A model generated the notes under the pieces. That model searched no databases, was not told where the DNA came from, and saw only the letters and a list, made by a program, of their open reading frames with translations. 24,115 bases of DNA from Phallusia fumigata (lineage: Eukaryota > Chordata > Ascidiacea > Phlebobranchia > Ascidiidae). Of the stretch, positions 22,944-24,115 are shown one piece after another; within the stretch, counting starts at the first letter, position 1; every line of letters starts with the position of its first letter. Both the position numbers and the translations under genes were made by a program. Where the stretch lies: the NCBI GenBank assembly GCA_008931825.1, contig QXVZ01032090.1, forward strand, positions 1 through 24,115, written 5' to 3'.

Positions 22944-23472
22944 CTAAATGGTTTATAGAAATAGGTCAAACATATAGCCTTCTAAAATTGTTGCTTTGAC
23001 CATTTCTTCAATGCAATTGACATGTCTAATTACAAAAAAATTTAACATCATCGAAATTTTATTTTTAAAACAATTCACAAACTCGAAACTTTAAGGCGAA
23101 TGACGGGTTTCTTAACTACACGGAATTAGAAAGAAACTCCGCAAAAGTTGGTAAAACAGGGGATATGTCTCATAACTAAATAGAAACACAGGGGAAGCTA
23201 TCTCAACCGAAAACCGGGTACTGTGTCAAGCGAAAAACCCGTATCAGTGAATTCGCAAGGTCCATTCAAAACAACATGCTATTTTAAGCTTTGCAGTTGG
23301 TTGAAATCCACATATCGTGCGGTTATGCAAAATAAAAATGCCACACTGGCCCCGATTTAGGCCCGACCAAGCTATAAATAGACGATGGTTTTCACATTGT
23401 GCCATTCGTAGGCGGAAGTTAAAAACTCAGCAATCGTTTCATGGTGTTTGTCACGTAACGAAGTCGATTTTT

Positions 23473-24115
23473 GAAAAATATTGCAGACTCGAAAATAGCG
23501 TGCGTGTGGAAGGTGGCGAAATCACTGTGTCTAAATGTAAAATACGTTAAAAACCCGCTTAAATTTCCAATCCATGTCCCAAACTCTTTATTTACTTCTA
23601 CCCATCTAACGTCAAACACACGTTTACTGATGTAAGGTAAAAATAAATTCGCACACTATAGTATTAATGTCAAATATATGGCACAATTTTAACGGTTATA
23701 AAAAATGACAACGATATCACAGTGCTTTTTTAAAACGGTGCGCTTAAATCATGAATATTTTCTGCTTCCTTTTTTCACTGGTACACAGTAACATTTCCAA
23801 AAAATTTCTTCCANGAAAAATATTGCAGACTCGAAAATAGCGTGCGTGTGGAAGGTGGCGAAATCACTGTGTCTAAATGTAAAATACGTTAAAAACCCGC
23901 TTAAATTTCCAATCCATGTCCCAAACTCTTTATTTACTTCTACCCATCTAACGTCAAACACACGTTTACTGATGTAAGGTAAAAATAAATTCGCACACTA
24001 TAGTATTAATGTCAAATATATGGCACAATTTTAACGGTTATAAAAAATGACAACGATATCACAGTGCTTTTTTAAAACGGTGCGCTTAAATCATGAATAT
24101 TTTCTGCTTCCTTTT
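23473..24115. repeat. 301-base identical duplication around an N
   Basis: 23473-23773 is repeated without a mismatch at 23815-24115, with a single N at 23814. The second copy starts directly after the N and runs to the window end, so it probably continues. This is best explained as an unmerged contig overlap. Confidence 0.88.

Larger units (their letters stand above)
19660..24115. other. Right flank without supported gene
   Basis: About 4.4 kb of AT-rich DNA. It holds a tandem repeat with T-box half-sites (21389-21612), a TATA-like site (22039), CRE-like palindromes (22645-22943) and an assembly duplication at the right end. Short open frames on both strands have no recognisable domain; several start at non-ATG codons. 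Confidence 0.5.

Overview
The window reads as nuclear DNA of a sea squirt, most likely a Ciona species, with C. savignyi as best guess. Four facts support this. Genes are compact and intron-rich in AT-rich DNA. The muscle-type actin has 378 codons and introns after mature residues 41, 150, 204 and 267, a deuterostome pattern. Its promoter carries muscle-type motifs. Two single-N joins are flanked by unmerged duplicated sequence, one pair slightly diverged, as expected from a very heterozygous diploid assembly. The species name is an inference; the gene models were read from the bases with splice sites and phases checked by hand.

Layout from left to right: (1) the 5' part of a minus-strand gene (1795 down to 560 and beyond the left edge) for a secreted sushi/CCP protein: a signal-peptide exon and three one-exon sushi modules. 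(2) A two-exon plus-strand gene (4229-6005) for a 444-residue protein with signal peptide, luminal N-terminal domain and seven membrane segments, resembling the GPR180/TMEM145 branch of the GOST family. (3) A nine-exon minus-strand gene (14002 down to 7381) for a predicted 778-residue secreted protein made only of a signal peptide and eight tandem WxxW domains, each encoded by one phase 1-1 exon. (4) A complete muscle-type actin gene on the plus strand (TATA box 15784, coding 16240-19583, poly(A) signal 19632), with CArG box, CRE and E-boxes upstream. (5) About 4.4 kb without a gene I can support, holding a tandem repeat with two T-box half-sites and a cluster of paired CRE-like half-sites.

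The sushi and 7TM genes are divergent (2.4 kb apart). The 7TM and WxxW genes are convergent (poly(A) signals at 6109 and 7309). The WxxW gene and actin are divergent (about 1.8 kb). Nothing suggests that the four genes share a pathway; two of them encode extracellular multi-domain proteins built by phase-1 exon shuffling.

The most novel object is the WxxW-only protein. WxxW domains are known mainly from gel-forming mucins, otogelins and CILP, combined with other domains. Here they are the whole mature protein, the second Trp of the motif is Phe or Tyr in all eight copies, and modules 1-2 and 4-5 share signatures that point to block duplication. One intron of this gene holds an unexplained, phase-compatible open segment that may be a cassette exon.
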